From positions 79,850,547 to 79,914,546 of the forward strand of contig CAMGYJ010000005.1 of the NCBI GenBank assembly GCA_946122785.1: 64,000 nt of DNA, read 5' to 3'. Origin of the DNA: Linum tenue. Taxonomy: Eukaryota; Streptophyta; Magnoliopsida; Malpighiales; Linaceae. Below, one piece after another: positions 22,232 to 33,804 of this stretch. The notes under the pieces are model-generated. The model worked only from the letters and a program-made list of their open reading frames with translations, had not been told where the DNA came from and searched no databases. A program made the position numbers and the translations under genes. The stretch's first letter is position 1. Each line of letters begins with the position of its first letter.

Positions 22232-24999
22232 ATGACGTCGGAGGCAGACTCACCATTGACGTCGGAGGGAGTCCTAGTATTGACGTCGGAGGGAGTCCAA
22301 GAAAACGCTGGTGCCGGAACCAGTCACACCACCCAGGAAGATAATGTCGCCGATCTCATATTGCTACAGCCTGAAGATATTAAAAAAATGAAGTTCGATG
22401 ATACAGAAGAAGCCTATGATTTCTACATGGACTACGGGTTAGTCAAAGGCTTCGACATCAGAAAATCAGACATTGGTCGTGATAAGAACAAAGTTATGAT
22501 ATGGCGTGACTATGTATGCTCTGGCGAGGGAAAGAGGCGCGTGAAGAGCACAGAACGAAAGAGAGAAGCAAGAGGGGAGACCAGATTTAACTGCAGAGCC
22601 AAGATGCGTGTTAAACAACACAATGTCGATGGGAAGTGGTATGTGCACCAGTTTGATGATGTACACACACATGAAACGATCCCCAGAGAATATAGACACT
22701 ACATGAAAGGGAAACGTCGTATGAGTGATGCAGTGAAAGCAGCGATAAATTTTAGAAGAGCTGCAGGTATGAAAACTTCTCAAATTGTGAATCTGGCCGT
22801 ATCAGAAGCAGGAGGCTACGACAATTTGGGGTACACGAGGAAGGATGCATATAATTATGTGGACAAAGAGAGGAAAGAACAAATCAGTGAAGGTGATGCC
22901 GCAACAGCCCTAGCCTACCTGCAAGCTAAATGCAGCGCGGACGAGCATTTCGTTATTGAACTAAAGAAGGATGACGACGACCGGCTTATTAACATTTTCT
23001 GGGCCGATAGTATTTCTGTTGCTGATTATGCATGCTTTGGAGAATTACTGTCATTCGATGCTACTTACAAAAGGAACATTTACCAGATGCCTCTCGTGAT
23101 TTTTTCAGGTACTTTTCCTTGACACATAGAATTATCCCGAGCATGCTAAAATAACCCTAGAAGTTTGCATAATCTAACTTTGTTTGAACTTTTTTAGGTG
23201 TCAACCACCATTCGCAAACTTGCGTATTTGCATGTGCTTTCTTGGCTAACGAGAGAGAGGACAATTATATTTGGGTGTTGGGAGCTTTGAAGAGAAGGCT
23301 AGGCGGTGTAGATCCCAAGACTGTTATTACAGATGGGGATAGAGCAATGCGTAATGCTATTCAGAAAGTATTTCCCGATGCAACACATCGTCTATGTTCC
23401 TGGCATATAGACAAGACTATAACCAGAAATGTGAAGAATCATCCTACTTTTTTGCCCCAATGGAAGCATTTTGTGTCAGCTGACTGGGAACCTTCAGAAT
23501 TCGAAGAAAAGTGGAAAACAGTGGTTGAGGAATGCTCCCTTCAGCACAACAATTGGGTCTCCAATTTATTTGACCAAAGACATGAATGGGGGTATGCATA
23601 TTTGCGTTCGAACTTCTTTGCAGGCTTGAGTACAACATCAAGATGTGAAGGACTGAACTCTCAACTTGCCAATTATATCGAGAAGGATAAAAATCTCCTT
23701 GAGTTCTTTATTCACTTTGATCGTTGGACTAGGGATATGAGGGAGAATGAGCGTCATGCTGATTTTGAATCCATTCATCGAGAACGAACCATCACAAGCA
23801 ATGTCTTAGTCTCACTTCAGAAGAGTGGAGCGGCGGTTTTCACAAAGAACGCATTCTTCTTATTCAGAGACGAGGTTGAAAAGTCGGCATGTTGCATAAG
23901 GTTGGAGACAGAGCGATCGGAAATTGAGCATGTGTACAAGGTCAAGGTGTCTGGCATGGCTAAGGTTTTTCAAGTCACGTACGCAGTTGAACCCTTTGCA
24001 ATGGAATGTAGTTGTAATCACTACAATTATATGGGAATACCATGTCGTCATATGATTTTTGTACTGAAAGAAGAGAGCATACTGGAACTTCCTGAAGGCC
24101 TAGTACGTCGAAGATGGTCAAAGAAGCCGAAGACACTAGAGAGCTTGGAGGAACCGGGCAGACTAGATGAATCGCAACTTTTCGCATTGAGGTTTGCCAT
24201 GACTATCACTTTTAATTTTTTTTTTTTAGTATTGGTTCGAAGCTAGGTGAACATTAATTTTACTCACTTTGTATAAAATCTTGTGTCAATCAGGTATGGT
24301 ACTATTCAACAACACAGCTTACAACTAATGTTAAAAGGGGCAAAATCTAGTGAGTGCTTCAAGATTGCTCGTGAGGGAATTCAATCATTATGTGAAAAGT
24401 TGGACATGGTGGACACTGGCAACGTGGACATACCCGGCATTAATAGGCCGAAGGCGAATGAAATTTTGTTGGATCCATTACAAGTCAAAGCTAAAGGTTC
24501 GGGGGCTAAAAAATCTAAAAGGAAGAAAGGAGAACCACGACAGTGTAGCAATTGCGGTGAATTTGGCCACTATAGGACCCGATGCCCACATCCTGTTGGC
24601 TATGTGAAGCCAACCTCAAACGGTGATGCCCCGAATGATGGTGTTTCGGAAGAAGGTGGCGGTGGCGATGACACCGATGTTGATCCTCCCAGCACTCAAG
24701 ATCAGTCGGAAACAGTACAGAAGAGAAGGCAAAAGCATTGCAGTAAGTGCGGTTCTACCAATCATAATGCAAGAACGTGTACTGGGTCTGGGCCATCCGA
24801 TGATGAAAATGACGATGATGAAAATGACGATGACGACGATTATGAGCAACCTAGGGTAAGAATAAGATATAATTGTTCGTGTCTACACAATGCAGTTGCA
24901 CCCAATAATTTTGTACGTCTAAAATCGTCGTTATCGATTTTGCAGAAGAGGCCTGTTACAAGAAGTAGCAAACTAAGGATTGTTGAAAACTTGGAGTGA
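22232..24999 (+). CDS. FAR1-type MULE (Mutator-like) transposase, intact
   Basis: Exons 22232-23108, 23198-24191, 24294-24855 and 24946-24999 join with GT/AG borders into 828 residues. Residues about 54-150 form a FAR1 DNA-binding domain (Cys96, Cys121, His145, His147). The MULE catalytic core follows: Asp276 in SFDATYKRN, Asp338 in ITDGD, and a candidate Glu443 in TSRCEGLNS. A SWIM zinc finger (Cys563, Cys565, Cys575, His577) follows. The C-terminus adds two CCHC knuckles of the form CX2CX4HX4C (Cys708-Cys721 and Cys773-Cys786), separated by a Gly/Asp-rich linker, then an Asp/Glu/Asn run. MULE transposases cut and reinsert the element DNA in the nucleus. Domesticated relatives (FHY3/FAR1, FRS) are transcription factors. 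The adjacent Ulp1-like gene and repeat context favour an element over a domesticated host gene. An upstream in-frame GTG at 22226 is not a likely start. Confidence 0.85.
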
Positions 25000-26373
25000 A
25001 GATGGACGTCCTTATCCTATTCGGATTAGGACTAATGGACTATGTGAAGACTGCCAGTATCAGCTTGAAGCGGCGTCGTTTGATTTATAAGAAGACTGTT
25101 GCCGTCTGCGGTGTCGTTTTACTTGTGTGTCGTTTTATTTATGTGTCTCTTTGGTCTATAAGAAGACTACTGCCTGCTACGGTGTCGTTTTATTTAGTTC
25201 GGATGGATTTTATTGAAGTCGATATGGAGGTTGCTCCCTAAATAAATCATGTGCAACATTTCAGTTGAATTATTTTTCTCACTCGTTTTTTTTATTGAAT
25301 TATTAGATCGGATTTTGGCTACTAAAATTATGAAATGTAATTTGGGCGTGAAATGACAAGAGCATTCGCCGACAGAGGACTTCTGAAAATGGAGGCAGTA
25401 ATCAAGAAATAAACTACAATATTTTTATTGAGTGAAAGATCCCTCACCGATATATTATTAAGATCTCAAACACTAAAAGTACAAATCTTGAAAAAGAAAA
25501 CAATGTACTTTCCCTCCTCCAACTTTTATACTATACATATGGCAACTTTCCCCTCTTGTATATATTTTGGGAGCATGATCAACAAGTACACGTAAATGTA
25601 GCCAGAAGAACCATCATATGACGTAGGGTTCCACAACACCTATTATGGAATCGCAACAACATATGATGATTCTTTGGGCTATATTCAGACGGCGACTTAT
25701 TGTCATTGCTCCCCTCCCTGCCTCTAACAAAGACCCTGCATGGAGAGAAAAGGAGAAACAATACAACGAAGGATTTAGTTTAACAGTCATGATCTAACAA
25801 TGACATAATAAAGGAACTGAGATCTAAAATAATACGCAGTCTCATCATTACCACTGCACCCGAAAATAAAGCATGGACAGGAGGACGAAGAGGCGGATGG
25901 GGTTGATTTTGGGGTTGAGAAGATGGGAGAAAGGGGTTGATTTTCGGGGTAGAGAAGATGGGAGAAAGGGGTCTTTTCAGGGATTGAGAGGAGGAACGGA
26001 CAACAGCAGGAGATGAGTGCCTCTTGGGTTTCGGAGCATGGTCTCTCCCTCTCTGATTAAAGAATTTATAAATGAGCTCATAAATTTACTTTGCCTTTCC
26101 AGCCCTTCCCATTTACTGAAAATCACACTCCCTACCGCTGCCTCGGCCTTGGTAACGTCAGCACTGGTTAGGGGCAAATGCGACTTTCCGAAAACGGCGA
26201 TATCTGATTGGGTGACACGCCGCGGTTAGGATTGAAGCTCTCTCACCATCGGATTAAACGAAAATTTAGGAATTGACGGCGGGAGATGGGGATGTGCTTT
26301 TAGACTGGCTTTGTAGATTAACTAACTTTTTCGTTTACCAAAATTAATCTACAGATTTGGTACATGTACTTGT
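25000..26373. repeat. Transposase-downstream block A, right-arm copy
   Basis: No gene is supported here. It starts with a repeated module (about 25065-25200) containing GTCGTTT and TATAAGAAGACT units, then 3'-flank sequence ending in the CCCTAAA tract. The part from 25242 onward recurs in direct orientation at 27480-28829, and a piece like the 25065-25140 module recurs near 27020-27090. Confidence 0.65.
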
Positions 26374-26432
26374 AACCCTAAACCCTAAACCCTAAACCCT
26401 AAACCAAACCCTAAACCCTAAACCAAACCCTA
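26374..26432 (-). repeat. Interstitial telomere-like tract (CCCTAAA), right-arm copy
   Basis: CCCTAAA and CCAAACCCTAA variants run for about 60 bp, the mirror of 853-914. Confidence 0.85.
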
Positions 26433-26479
26433 ATACACGAACCAATCAATACCATATACTCTACAACAATAACACCTTA

Positions 26480-26701
26480 GAGCAACTCCATCCCATTGCT
26501 AAACCAACCTTTAGCAATTGGCAAAGTCTAGGTGGCAACTCAATTGGCAATTGCAAGGGATGGAGAGGCAATTGCTTATTTAGAAATTACAAAGAAAACT
26601 TAGGGATGTAGGTGGTTTGCAATTCTTTTAACTGAAATTGCTAAATATGACGATGTGGCTGTAGGGACCACGTTTAGAAATTGCTAGGGATGGAGATGGT
26701 C
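26480..26701. mobile_element. Tourist-like MITE, right-arm copy
   Basis: This is the mirror of 586-807. It is 222 bp with TIRs GAGCAACTCC/GACCATCTCC and TTA on both sides (the complement of TAA). Confidence 0.6.
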
Positions 26702-27479
26702 TTACCCGAACCAATCCAACCCATTGCTTATTTAGTGGAATCCTAGGTGGCACCATTATTTAGCAAGATTGCAATGCCACCTAGGAAATTTTTTCTAAAC
26801 TAGCAAGATTGCTAAATTAGGAATTCTTCTTGCAATGCCAAACCCTAATACACGAACCAATCAATAACATATACACTAAACCATCAACACCTTGCTTATT
26901 TAGACCATCTCCAATGGTGCAATTCTTGAGAATTGCAAGCTGATGTGGCAAGGGAGTGAAAGTGGGAATTGGGACCATATATTTGCTCGGTGTTGGAAAC
27001 TTGAACTGAAACTGGAAGTCCTCCTATGCCGAGTCGTTTGGTATATAAGAAGACTGTTGGCTCTTGCGGTGTCGTTTAATTTATGCACTCATTAATGGTC
27101 ACTTGATGGCAATTTTTAAGCACTTGGATGTGGAAATGTAATGCAGTAATTGGACCCAATTACCACATAATGCAGTAATGGGTTTAAAAAACCCACGTTT
27201 GGGAGAGCCAAAATAGTATGGAAATTGGACCATGGAAATTGGCTTCAATTACCACATTCATGGTAATTGAGAATACTACACCTCCCCCTAGTAATTTGAC
27301 ATTACCACGTTTTCTTACTTCTTTTTCCGAATTCCATACCATCAATTCTCACAAAACTAAACCTTATCCAAACGTGAGTTTTTTTTTTCAATTTCCACAA
27401 GTCAATTCCTTGGTTTGTAAAACATGGAAATTCAGACAAATTTCAACGTTTTAAATTTCCACATCCAAACGACCCTATA

Positions 27480-28776
27480 AATCATGTGCAACATTTCAGT
27501 TGAATAATCTTGAGAACTAGTTTTTTTTATTCAATTATTACATCATATTTTTGCACTAATTTTGAGCACTCATTAAATGGGTAGAGCATGTGGCGACAGA
27601 GGAGCAGAGTTCGAAATCCGGCAAAAAATCCGGTTGGGCCAATCGTAAAGACTTCTAAAAATGGAGTCAGTAGTAAACAAATAAGTACAGAATTTTTATT
27701 GGGAGTGTAGGATCCCCTGCAGATTTTAGAAGATCTCAAACGCTAATAGTACAAAGTACAGTATTTTTATTGGGAGTGTAGGATCCCCTGCAGATTTAGA
27801 AGATCTCAAACGCTAATAGTACAAAGTACAGTATTTTTATTGGGAGTGGAGGATCCCTCCCGTATTTAGAAGATCTCAAACACTTTTGGAAGCCGCCATG
27901 GAAGCGAAGAGAGAAGCAGAAGAAAAAATAAGTATACAAATATAAACAAATGTTACATAGAGTCCAACAAAAACAAAAGCTGTACTTTCCCTCCCTATTT
28001 TATCCTATTATACATATGGCAACTTTCCTATCTTGTATACAATTTGGGAGCATGATCAACAAGTACGCGTCAATATGGCGCAAAAGAAACACCACATGAC
28101 GTAGGGTTCCACAACACCTATTATGGAATCGCAACAACATGTGATGATTCTTTTGGCTATATTCAGACGGCGACTTATTGTCATTGCTCCCCTCCCTGCC
28201 TCTAACAAAGACCCTGCATGGAGAGAAAAGGAGAAACAATACAACGAAGGATTTAGTTTAACAGTCATGATCTAACAATGACATAATTAAAGGAAATGAG
28301 ATCTAAATAATACGCAGTCTCATCATTACCACTGCACCCGGAAATAAAGCATGGGATAGGAGGACGAAGAGGCGGATGGGGTTGATTTTCGGAGTTTCAT
28401 ATTGAGAAGATGGAAGAAAGGGTTCTTTTCAGGGATCGGAGCACGGTCTCTCCTTCACTGATTAACGAATTTATAGATTGACTCGTAATTACTTTTACTT
28501 TCCCTCCCTTCACATTTACTGAAAATTACAGTCCCTACCACTGCCTCGGCCTTGGTAACGCCAGCATTGGTTATGGGCAAAAGCGACTTTCCGAATTCGG
28601 CAATATCTGATTGGGTGACACGCCGCGGTTAGGATTGAAGCTCTTTCACCATCGGATTAAACGAAAATTTAGGAATTGACGGCGGGAGATGGGGATGTGC
28701 CTTTAGACTGGCTTTGTAGATTAACTAACTTTTTCGTTTACCAAAATTAATCTACAGATTTGGTACATGTACTTGT
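27480..28776. repeat. Third, diverged copy of block A outside the inverted repeat
   Basis: It aligns in direct orientation with 25242-26373, starting at AAATCATGTGCAACATTTCAG and ending at the telomere-like tract. There are many substitutions, an insertion near 27560-27660 and a local triplication. No coding gene is supported. The two copies are about 2.24 kb apart, so the block is tandemly duplicated at the right edge of the palindrome. Confidence 0.8.
27684..27885 (+). repeat. Tandem triplication of a ~71-bp unit
   Basis: Copies start at 27684, 27755 and 27825, each running AGTACAG(A/T)ATTTTTATTG, then GGATCC, then AGATCTCAAACGC. Block A in the arms has only one diverged copy (about 25420-25485), so the expansion happened in this third copy. 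Confidence 0.9.
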
Positions 28777-28829
28777 AACCCTAAACCCTAAACCCTAAAC
28801 CAAACCCTAAACCCTAAACCAAACCCTAA
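28777..28829 (-). repeat. Interstitial telomere-like tract, third copy
   Basis: CCCTAAA units and AAACCAAACCC variants run for about 53 bp, at the same place relative to block A as in both arms. Confidence 0.85.
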
Positions 28830-30030
28830 TACACGAACCAATCAATACCATATACTCTACAACAATAACAACACCTTATAGGCTTATACCGTAACCAATC
28901 AATAACATATATACTTTAAACCATCAACACCTTGCTCCTCCCTTATACCATAAACTTCAAGACCTTATACTGTATACCAACAACACCTTCTTCTATCTCC
29001 ATCCCCAACTTTCATTTTATAATAAGTGTTTCCTTTGAAATATAAAATGGAACCCACCTTGGCAATTACTAGCATAATTTAGGGATGTAGATGAATAGAA
29101 ATTGTTAAGTGATGAATTGCTAAAATTGATGATGTGGCGGTAGGGACCTCGTTTAGAAATTGTTGTTCAATTTTAGGGATGAAGATGATCAATACACTAA
29201 TCCAATACCATATACTCTAAACCATCAACACCTTATACAATATCGTATTTTAGGGATGGAGATGATCAATACACTAACCCAATACCATGTACTCTAAACC
29301 ATCAACACCTTATACAATATCGTATACCTATACGCTGATAAATTAAAATTATAACTTGCTTTTCAAAACATAAATTAAAAATTGATACTCACTAAGTATC
29401 GAACCACAAACCTCTACTTTATTGACTAAGCAAATAAGAGACAATTAACCAATTAAGCTACATCACATTGATGACCATCTTGCATAATTTCGCTTTCTTA
29501 TTAAGTGAAGGGTTAAAATGAACGATAAATATATCACAGGGGATTGTTTCAACTTCGGCGGGGACTGAGAGAGTGGAAAAGGGGTAATTATTCTACCAAA
29601 AAAGAAAAGAAAAGGGGGAATTAATGAAGAGTTAAATTGGACGGATTGTCTTTACCACGCCACTACAAAATCATTCGGAGCAAAAACACGCAGGTTCAAA
29701 TCAAACAATAAATGATCAGCATTTATAAGCAGATATAAGAATTATGTCTAAGTACTGATAAATGTGTCACGCTACAATAATTATGTCTAAGTTTTTTTTA
29801 GTAATAAGGCATGATCAGCATTTATAAGCAGATATAAAGAAAATATAAAATCGAGAAAAAATAAGACAACACCTACCCTCACCCTTTAACCAATCGATAC
29901 CATATGCTCTAAACCATCAACACCTTATAACCTACCCATATACCATATACTCTATACCATCAACAACCTAATACCCTAAGCAGTCAGTACCCATTTCCTT
30001 TAACATCAACACCTTATACAACAATCGTAT
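28830..30030 (+). repeat. Interspersed ~40-bp motif array with internal direct duplication
   Basis: A motif of the type ACCATATACTCTAAACCATC followed by AACACCTTATAC recurs at least eight times, at about 28845, 28905, 28960, 29205, 29285, 29890, 29945 and 29980. It also occurs once beside each telomere-like tract in the arms. In addition, about 29240-29830 and 29990-30420 are diverged direct duplicates, sharing the CGTATACCTATACGCTGATA segment, the tRNA-like part and a TTAATGAAGAGTTAAATTGG segment in the same order. No gene is supported. Confidence 0.65.
29385..29475 (-). other. tRNA-like / SINE-head-like sequence
   Basis: On the minus strand, GTAGCTTAATTGGTTA resembles a Pol III A box, and GGTTCGATACT, about 45 bp downstream, resembles a B box. 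The cloverleaf is not complete and there is no anticodon stem that I can defend, so a functional tRNA is unlikely. A tRNA-derived SINE or tRNA relic is possible. A decayed copy lies near 30130-30185, within the duplicated segment. Confidence 0.35.
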
Positions 30031-30517
30031 ACCTATACGCTGATAAAATTTTACATTTTGAAAATACTTGCCCAACTAAAGTACATAGGTACTTCAAAAG
30101 TGAAATTCTAACTTTCGTTTCAAAACATAAATTAAAAAAATATCCTCACTCAGTATCCAACCACAAGCCTCTAATTAGTCTACAAGAGGTTTGTTATGTA
30201 CGAGTGCATTGCATAAAGAGGGGAAATCGGTGAGAGAGTGGAATGGGATCTCAATTAATGAAGAGTTAAATTGGGCAGATTGTAGTTTACCTCGTACCGC
30301 TAAATGTGTAAAGAGACACGCTAGCATTTACCAAATCCCAAAAAAGATGGAACAAAGAATTATGTTTAAATTGCGTGTACTCAATGAATGATCAGGATTT
30401 TAGAAGCAGAAGCAGATGAAAATAAGTAAACAGAGAATCGCCACTGAGATAGACAATTATCAAAGGCCCAACCTAAAGACAATCCGGAACTCAGTATCTA
30501 TTATCAACAAACTAGGT

Positions 30518-31433
30518 GTCATGGGTCATGTACAAGCCCACGTTTGAATGTTATTTAAAAGCCTGCAAAAATCAATGATCAGACCCAGTCCAACTAGAAT
30601 TAGTCCTAAACGCACCGTTAATACATAAACACAAATTAAGGAGACCTCTCCATCTGATTCGAATCAAATTAGGTCATCTTCATCTCCTTCCTCAATCCTC
30701 TGGGCGAGACGAACACTGCATATCAGGAAACCTTAATTTCACCGAGTGATAGAAGTTTCGAGAAAATGACAATAACGCTAAGACAAGATGACAAAGCACT
30801 AGCGACATGAACCCTAGGGTTAGCAAACCTCTTTCAAGGGTTCTTTTGCAAACGAAAAGTTTGATGAACACAATAATAGACATGGTCGCCGTAATCGTGT
30901 TAGAAAGAGATAGGCGAGTAAATTCCGCACGGAAATAAAATGGCGATGAACAAACCGTCGATTTGTGGATAAAAGGATTTGGGGTTCAAAACGATGATTA
31001 TGTGAGGATTTCATATTGGATGGGGATCTTCTCTTCGAATGTGGATACATAGATTTGGCGTATGAAACATGATGATGTTGGGGATTTGAGATTGGATAGG
31101 GAGCTAAATCGAATGTGGATCAAATAATAAAAGGATTTGGGTTTCGAAACGATGATTTTGTTGGAGATTTCAGATTTGATAGGAAGCTTATGATCGAACT
31201 TCGAACTTAGAGGGGACCCTCCAAGGCGAATGAGGGATCGTAGAAGGGAGACTGGAAATTGGTTAGGGCGGCGGGTCGTATCCATAGGGTTTAACCTCTT
31301 AATCGATATCATTAAACCGGGTACAGTTAGGTTGAAGTCCAATTAATAAAGCATAAACGCTTCGTGATGCTTTTGGTAATTTTCCTTGCCCCCGGTTACC
31401 CGTACCCCGGATTTTGCCCTGGGCACCGTAGAA
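30518..31433. repeat. Repeat block B, third copy outside the inverted repeat
   Basis: It is direct with respect to 10060-10860, matching from GGGTCATGTACAAGCCC to GGGCACCGTAGAA. The central part (about 30920-31250) is longer, with repeated GGATTTGGGGTT-like and GATGATT segments. Short frames inside are not supported as genes. Confidence 0.75.
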
Positions 31434-33290
31434 CTGCCCTATAATCAACTATATATATATTCTCAACACACATGAAATGATGTACCTTTTGAAGGCAATG
31501 ATGAATTGTATAACAGACTCACCAATGTACGATTGTATATCCATGTCCAGGAACAAATTAAAGAAGCTTAAAGCATGATGAAAAGCAGGGGCCCTCTTGA
31601 CAATAACATAATCGTTTTTTTTTTTACAATATACAATAACAGAATCGTTGATGGTTGGTTTTTCTCCAGTGGAGGCAACCAATAACAATTTGTGGCTGAA
31701 AATGACATGCAATGCCTCCCCTCCAAGCAAGCCAGTTGATTTGGAAGCTTTGCTTAAACAAAGCATAATAATGTCACATTAACTGTGACGGCAGATAGAT
31801 GCTGATGTTTAGATGATGGATTTTGTCAACTAAAGAAACTTCAGTTGTAGTTTCTACTTACTGGACAGAGATGTGCAATGGTTGTGGACCAGAGCAAAGT
31901 ATGAGAATCACGGTTCAATAATAAATTTGTTTTTAGAATCAAGGACTGAATCATTATTGTATTCTATTCAGTTTGGTTCGATCCAAAAATCCATTCGATT
32001 CATTATACTTTTAACATTTATAAAATTATTGGGATCAAGGTCTGAATTGCATTATATTCGGTCTGATATGATTTGGTTCAAATGCCAATTTGATCCGATA
32101 CAGTTCGGTGTAGAGTAAATCGTTGCACGCCCCCCTACTTATAGACTCAGGCACTCGGCTGCTTCTCACCATGTGACGATTGATCTGGGCAATTTCCAGT
32201 TGATTTCATATGTTATATCCAATGTCTGGCACTGTAGACTCCAACTCAATTTGCAATAAAGATTCATAGATTGTTTAGCAACTTGTTCCCCAGAATAATG
32301 TATTGGTTTATCCCATATATAATGTTAGCATAGAGTTTTTGTAATGGTCTAATTGCTTTCTCTACTTTGATGGTTAACATATGTGTAAGGCCAACATTGT
32401 TCCTTTTAGAGGAGCTTTGGTTTTAAGGATCCGGGAAGCTTAATGGATTTATTTTATTAACCATAACAAATAAAAATAACAAATGTGTTTCTAATCCGGT
32501 TAGAAAACGAAAACCAATATGTTGAGTCGCAAAATAAGGATAGGAATATGAGCGGTTAATCTGCAATTTGACATGGAGTCACCAGTAAATAACCCAATAT
32601 GAATTGAGTGGGTGATTAATGTGAGTGGTGGGTGGATTGTGGGTCACCCAAATGGCTTGCATCCACCTTCATATGATATATAATTTTTTCTTGTTTATAT
32701 TATCAAATAGCGATTCTGTTTCCTATGCGCATCACATATTGACCATTGACTTTATGGCAAAAAATAAAGAAATTTTTTTACTACTACTATGGGTTACTTT
32801 ATTGTGTAATGTCCATTCGATATTGAGATGAAAATTACAAATTGTAAATTGTATCAAAGTCATAAAACAGTATCAATTTTCTCTACACAATTGGTTGATG
32901 AAGTAATGAATACCTCTCGTAAAGAATTGAAAACCATACACGTAAACAGTCTTGGTTTCTATGAATATGTGGTCAGTGACTTTGTTTTCTTTGTCAATTT
33001 ATAGTTCATTTAAAGTGGCCAACCGAGAGTTGGTATGTATAAAAAAAAACTTTATACGTCACAAGCACTAAAAGGATCCACAAAAGACAAAGTGCAAAAT
33101 GTCTATATAACTAATGTCTTTCTAATTTGTGAGTAGTTTATAATAAATACTAGAACTTGCATATGACTAGTCGATGAGGTATTTTTGTAGGTTAGCCCAC
33201 AACGCAATCGCATCCTTCCTCCACCCATCCAACCATCCTAAAGAAAAATATGAATGAGTAACGAATTACAGTTATATTGACTCTTTAATT
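31434..33290. other. Intergenic, no gene recognised
   Basis: This 1.86-kb stretch is AT-rich. The longest frames are under 110 residues without recognisable motifs. A region near 31940-32110 has repeated GATTCGGTTT-like and GGATCAAGGTCTGAAT-like pieces, perhaps old transposon debris. Remote remnants of the downstream LINE may extend into its right end. Confidence 0.5.
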
Positions 33291-33323
33291 AACATGTGTG
33301 TCATGAAAAGGTAGGAAAAGGTG

Positions 33324-33331
33324 AGTTCACT
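33324..33331 (+). repeat. Target-site duplication (AGTTCACT), 5' copy
   Basis: It is identical to 33805-33812. Across the MITE, the flanks rejoin into a continuous LINE ORF1 reading frame (GEFTATVKFEKL). Confidence 0.9.
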
Positions 33332-33804
33332 TATGGGTGGGCATTCGGTCGGTTCGGTTCAACTGAACCGAAATTATGAATACCGGGTCCCCGAATTCTC
33401 TCAAATCTCAAACCGAATTATAATTCGGTTCGGTCGGTTTATTTCACACAAAACCGAATTTGTGAAGCTACTTGTATCTTCTCACTTTTAAATTATTTTT
33501 CACCCCTAATATAAACAATAAATATGCAATTATATGCATCATCAATGATAAAATCAAACTTTTCAACACATAAGTCATAAAATATTTCAAATATTTAAGT
33601 ATAAAGACAACTACAAACATAAAAATCCACCATTTGAAGCTTGCAATTATAGTATTTCGGTTTTTCGGTCGGAAATTTGGTTCGGTTGAAAGAACCCTGG
33701 TTTCCGAACTATCCATATTTTCCTTCCGAATTCCGAACCGAATAGCATTAATTTGGTTTTGGTTCGGTTTGGTTCAGGTTAACCGAACCGGTTTCCCACC
33801 CCTA
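33332..33804. mobile_element. hAT-type MITE inserted in LINE ORF1
   Basis: This 473-bp element has TIRs TATGGGTGGG and, inverted, TAGGGGTGGG, and long flanking tracts of CGGTTCGGTT type at both ends. It is bounded by the perfect 8-bp duplication AGTTCACT. An 8-bp duplication and TAGGGGTGGG-like ends fit non-autonomous hAT elements. It has no coding capacity. It split the older LINE, so it is the younger insertion. Confidence 0.85.

Larger units (their letters stand above)
13697..27287. repeat. Right arm of the inverted repeat
   Basis: This is the reverse complement of 1-13596. Homology ends at 27287, opposite base 1 of the window. Beyond that point the right side continues into other sequence, while the left side cannot be followed. 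This arm holds the intact transposase copy. Confidence 0.97.

Noticed and set aside
22232..24999. Host FHY3/FAR1-type transcription factor rather than transposase
   Set aside because: The catalytic triad candidates are kept, a Ulp1-like gene is adjacent, and the locus is surrounded by repeats. Domestication remains possible but is less likely.
1..27287. The whole palindrome as a single giant transposon with 13-kb inverted ends
   Set aside because: The symmetry starts exactly at an N gap, the outer end has no duplication I can see, and an assembly join explains it more simply.
27600..27620. Second B-box-like word (AGTTCGAAATCC) in the third block A copy
   Set aside because: No convincing tRNA structure. 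The word is imperfect and isolated.
27684..27885. CRISPR-like array
   Set aside because: Units are contiguous without spacers and the host is a plant nuclear genome.
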